The translations under genes and the position numbers were made by a program. Shown one piece after another: positions 60,009 to 64,000 of a stretch of DNA of 64,000 nucleotides. The number at the start of each line of letters is the position of its first letter. Within the stretch, counting starts at the first letter, position 1. Origin of the DNA: Acanthochromis polyacanthus (lineage: Eukaryota > Chordata > Actinopteri > Pomacentridae). The DNA is taken from NCBI RefSeq assembly GCF_021347895.1, contig NC_067118.1, positions 38,305,755 through 38,369,754 on the forward strand. Direction: 5' to 3'. The notes below the pieces were generated by a model, which saw only the letters and a program-made list of their open reading frames with translations, did no database searches and had not been told where the DNA came from.

Positions 60009-63000
60009 TTACATCTCCCCAGGGCTGCCTGAAGGCCCAGGGGGTGGGGTGCCGACCATGAACCACAGTGTCCCCAGTTCACTTCCTGCTGGGGACCTCT
60101 GCTCCTTCTCTGACTCCTTTTGTCTTCTGTCACTATCTAATAAGCTTCTGTCTGTCCTCAGGATATTTTCAAACTGGTGACATACGTACACAACTAGGAT
60201 GACATGTTTGATTGTCAAAGCCCCAGAATGACCCAATGAAGCACCAAGAATGTTATAATCAAGAATATATCAACACAAGGTTCCTGCAATAATGACTTGC
60301 ATCCCGTTGGTGTACACAATTGCATGAAATCTGTGGGTCTGAGACTTTTCTGTCATATCCTGTTTAACTCATCAGTGCTACTGTGTCCCAATCCTGTGGA
60401 GTACCTGAGTGGAAACAGAGGAAGTGCACATTTTTGGTTTGCAACTGCTTCCAAAAGACTCTGAGCCAGAGTTACAGGGAAGAGAATAGTGAAAACCTTT
60501 CCATGCAGGTTTTAACAGCCGTGATCAAGCTGCTGGCACGGAGATTTGATTCCTTCTGGTGTAGTAGAACGTCATTTCTCTGTATCATTTGGAGAATAAC
60601 CGAGATGTGCTAATGACGTCCAGATTATGTCTCCAGATTTCCAAAGCATTACATTAAGACAGCTATACATATTTTTCATTCATTTATCCATCCATCCATC
60701 CTCTATACACCGCTTTATCCTCACTAGGGTCGTGGGAGGTGCTGGAGTCTATCCCAGCTGACTCGGGCGAAGGCAGGGGACACCCTGGACAGGTCACCAG
60801 TCTGTCGCAGGGCTTCATACATAGACGAACAATCACACTCGCATTCACACCGACGGGCAATTTAGAGTAGTCTCATTCATTTATTTCATTTTTAATAATA
60901 TTTAATGTCACCCTTTGCTTTATGTTGTTCATTCTGGGCTGGATGTGACAGAAGATGACACATCACTATGAGAATCAGCATTTTCACGATCATTCAGCAT
61001 CTGAAAGTCCAACAGTGAACTGGAAAACATTAGAATTTATATTTATATGACTAATATCAGCGTATATCACACCCTTATAATCCCTCTTTTGTATCTCCTA
61101 ATCTTCACAACATATTTATAGAGGGCTATGTGTTTGCACAGTAAAGAAAAAAATATTCCCAAAGGTGAGTAATAGTCTAGATTTTGATAAAGTGATTGTT
61201 GAAGCAGAAGTAAGACTCTTGGCTGCTGCTTCAGGGAAACATGAGTCAAAGCCATGGCCTCTTCCAAGCCCATTCAGATGACTGTACACAACTTTATGAA
61301 GTTTCTTCATGGAATTATTTCTGTACAACTTTTAGTGTTGACTTGTGATTCATTACAGACAAGTTGCTATATGAGTGACATTTGAGGGCTCAGAGGGCGA
61401 AACATGGTTTCCGCCTTGGCGATAGCTTGTTTTGATCACTTTTTGTTTTGGTTGTGTCATTTGTTTTGTTTGTTGTGCTCTAAGGATCTTTGTGTGCCAG
61501 TTTCACCCACAAGCATGCATAGTATCCCGACAAATTGCAAAGGGTTACGAATATTCAGACACAACACGTCAAACGAGCTGCTCACTACTGTTTTGGATTC
61601 ATTGTTATTGTAATAATGAAGCGAACAACCCAGAGTGATCACAAATAAAACAAAAGGAAACACAGAGGCTCTCTGAGAAAGCCAAAATAAATTGCTGTGA
61701 GAGTTTAGTGGAGTATAAAAACAAAACTGTTCCCAGAATAACTGTGAGGCGCAGCAGACTCAGCAGGGCCTGGTAAAGTACCTGGACGTGGTGATGGGGT
61801 AACATTTCCTCCACATCAAACGCAGTGACGGCCCTGTGTGTTGCACAGTCTCCGAGTCCCACCGCAAAATCAGCAAACCAGCTGTCACAAAACACAACAC
61901 AGCTGAATTAGGGAGCTGGCCAGGGAACCACATCAACTGGGGCAGACAGGAAGTGATTTTTGCATTTATAACCGCCTGCTAGAAACATGCCATAAGACAT
62001 AAACAGCTTGCTTTAACAAGGCATTTTGAAACTAAACAAGGCCTGTCACAATTAAGAACAGAGCTGCAAAACTTGCTGTACAGTACTGAACTGTAAACAC
62101 TACAGAATCTAGGCCAGCTGAGGGAAATTAGGGCATGATATATGCTGAGTTTTGGTGGAATACGCTAGACTCAGAGTTTTCTCCTTAAGCTAGTGCTGAC
62201 CTTAAAATGCCAATATCCGTGCATGTGTTACGGTGTTTTTGTAGTATTCTGCCTCTCTGTATGCTTTAGCAGCTCCAGGAAAAACAGAGAAATGTTACAA
62301 ATGACGACTTTTTCGGTATTACATGGCATTTTCATGGTTAACTTAATCATACAAATCCCGCCCACGTGAGTATAGAGGGGCTCGCTGCTCTGCTCTGATA
62401 TTATCCAGCTCCCCGATGACGCAGTTGGCCACCTCATACAGCTCCATGGTTGGTGCCAACAGGCTCTGCTGCGACTGAGGGCAATTTTGGGAAGAATGCC
62501 ACACAAAAAAAAAAGTGTATTTTTTCGAGGTTCCATGTGAGACGTCTTTTTGGAAGCGGAGTGGCGAAACCAAATGAAATGTGGCATTTGTTAAAATGCA
62601 TGGAGCCGTGTTCATTAAACCTTTGACGCCATGCAAAATGAGTGGCAGATGTTTTCAAAGGAGGTCTGGGGATCCTCTGAGGAGCCACACAAAAACCAGA
62701 AATAACCTTAGGATTGTGCCTGAATGAAAGAAGAAACACATTACATGAAAGGAGGTTTGTGTCAGCTTACGGTTTAAGTTGGATGTTTTAAAGTTTGAAA
62801 ATCTGGGAAAAAATATATATTTTTACAGTGAAACTTCTGATGTCCACATTTTCAACATTTTTTGAGAACTATTTGAAAATTTTTAGGTGGAAAAAAAGAA
62901 TGTTAAAAAAATGTTTCTTAAGAACATTCACGAAAAAATCAACCAAAATCCAGCGAAATTCGATTTTGGTTGATTTTTTCGTGAATGTTCTTCAAGAAAA

Positions 63001-63745
63001 TATTAGAAGTTTTACTGATATGTATGTAATCACTTTAGATATTTTTACTAATTTTTTGAGGATTTTTACTAATTTCTGATGGTATTTACAAGAATTTTCT
63101 TGCCAAATTTGGGGGATTTTTTTTAAAATAAACCTTTTAAGGGAAACTTTTGAGGAATCATTGGAATTTTCTTCCTGAAAGTTTTGCAAATTTTCAGAAA
63201 TTTGGGGGATTTTTCGGCTGAATTTTTGGATTTCTTTTCAGACAGGAGACAATATTTCTTGGTGCACGTAAATGAAGACAACAGGAGGGTTAAAACCATT
63301 ATATTTTCAGTTCAGGGGCAATTATATTGAGTATTTTCTAAGAACAATGTGCCAGGTTTGAACATCTGGAGAGGTATGTGAGAGGTATTATCAGGAGTAG
63401 GAACACACGCGAAAGGCTCAAACTGTACTCATGAGTAGATTATAGTGATATGCAAAAGACACAGTGTGTATTGCTATTGCTGCTGTTTTTGGGGAAAATC
63501 ACGATAAATATCAGTAATATAATTATGGAAACAGGAAGACGTGCTTAATGTGAAGAAGGTGACGACATTACAGTAAAGGACATGCATGTGAAATGTGTGA
63601 GACATCAACCACATCAGGAAACCATTAATTTCAAAAAGAGGAAGCATATCTTTCTCATCACACAGCAGGTCCAAAAATTCTCACCTCCTCTTCACTGATA
63701 GGTACAACATCTTCTTTGACCATAAAAGGCAAGCAACTGGACAAT
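60009..63745 (-). CDS. Unidentified protein-coding gene, last four candidate exons (5' part beyond window)
   Basis: Four minus-strand segments have splice-like borders and fully compatible phases: 63745-63685 (TCTTACAG/.../GAG|GTGAGA), 62474-62353 (CCCTCAG/.../TTT|GTATGA), 61881-61782 (GTGACAG/.../CAG|GTACTT) and 60173-60009 (TCACCAG/.../TAA). Joined, they encode 148 residues. The pieces are LSSCLPFMVKEDVVPISEEE, SQQSLLAPTMELYEVANCVI with GELDNIRAEQRAPLYSRGRD, F plus WFADFAVGLGDCATHRAVTA with FDVEEMLPHHHVQ, and a charged, proline-rich end starting FENILRTDRSLLDSD and finishing GPSGSPGEM. The first pieces read like helical globular protein, the last like a disordered tail. I do not recognise the family. 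The TTT|GT donor and the last acceptor are weak, so those borders could be wrong. The gene would converge tail-to-tail with adora1. Confidence 0.5.
60676..60875 (-). mobile_element. 5'-truncated SINE-like repeat (GGATGG-tail family)
   Basis: It reads, in reverse, GTCGGTGTGAATGCGAGTGT, CCTGCGACAGACTGGTGACC, CAGCTGGGATAGACTCCAGC and a GGATGGATGGATGG tail. It is the same family as 20884-21247 but lacks the tRNA-like head. It lies within the probable intron 60174-61781 of the minus-strand gene. Confidence 0.75.
62790..63245. repeat. T/A-rich dispersed block around the hairpin
   Basis: Internal near-repeats of AAATTTGGGGGATTTTT occur at 63106-63122 and 63199-63215, and GATTTTTACTAATTT-type words near 63037-63078. 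The composition is unlike its flanks. It is likely a dispersed non-coding repeat of unknown class. Confidence 0.45.
62920..62992. repeat. Perfect 31-bp-arm hairpin
   Basis: The left arm 62920-62950 (starting AAGAACATTCACGAAAAAAT) and right arm 62962-62992 are exact reverse complements around an 11-nt loop. Imperfect pairing continues a little further (TGTTTCTT opposite AAGAAAATA). It sits in a T/A-rich block (62790-63240) with repeated AAATTTGGGGGATTTTT words, in the probable intron between the two right-most exons of the minus-strand gene. No target-site duplication is seen. Confidence 0.9.
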
Positions 63746-64000
63746 CTGTAAGACAAAGGATGTGCACCACTTTTACAGCCAGTGTTTCTGTATGTATTCA
63801 CATGCAGCCTTCCTCTATCCACTTTACACGGCGTATTTTGACTGTGTGCATCAGTTAAAAAGGCTTGTTTATTTTCCTACAACTGAAAATGCTGCGGAGC
63901 AACTAAGTAAACATGTTTGCATGAAAAGAGAGGATGTCAGCAGCGTGTTCGCTGAAACAGAAAGAAAAAAAAAGCCCCTCATCGGCAGCTTTGACCATTC

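Overview
The window reads as nuclear genomic DNA of a teleost fish, probably spiny-rayed. It has vertebrate-type split genes with GT/AG introns, protein sequences clearly orthologous to vertebrate DCLRE1B and ADORA1, long AT-rich intergenic stretches, and the usual fish mix of Tc1-like transposons, LINE 3' ends, tRNA-headed SINEs and microsatellites. Identifications rest on recognising protein families by eye; no database search was possible.

Layout. (1) 1-6.6 kb: dclre1b (SNM1B/Apollo), minus strand, four coding exons predicting 569 residues. Its three introns carry transposon debris, including a long foldback element. (2) 6.6-49 kb: a gene-poor interval of about 42 kb. It holds two LINE 3' fragments, an almost full-length decayed Tc1-like element with both inverted ends, at least three further Tc1-type remnants, a 391-bp MITE with perfect terminal repeats, two dispersed repeat families present twice each, several SINEs, a hAT-like foldback, long CA, TATG and TATC microsatellites, and a frameshifted intronless copy of part of the receptor tyrosine phosphatase PTPRO. 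(3) 49.8-54.5 kb: adora1 (adenosine A1 receptor), plus strand. A probable non-coding 5' exon is followed by two coding exons predicting 382 residues, with a C-terminal tail much longer than in mammals and partly glutamine-rich. (4) 54.5-60 kb: intergenic, with one full-length SINE. (5) 60.0-63.75 kb and beyond the right edge: four phase-compatible candidate exons on the minus strand that look like the 3' end of a protein-coding gene I could not identify. It would lie tail-to-tail with adora1.

No operon-like functional link between the genes is expected. dclre1b is a nuclear telomere/DNA-repair nuclease gene and adora1 a plasma-membrane GPCR gene. The least explained items are the unidentified right-hand gene, the PTPRO retrocopy, the perfect 31-bp-arm hairpin in an intron of the unidentified gene, and the extended A1-receptor tail.
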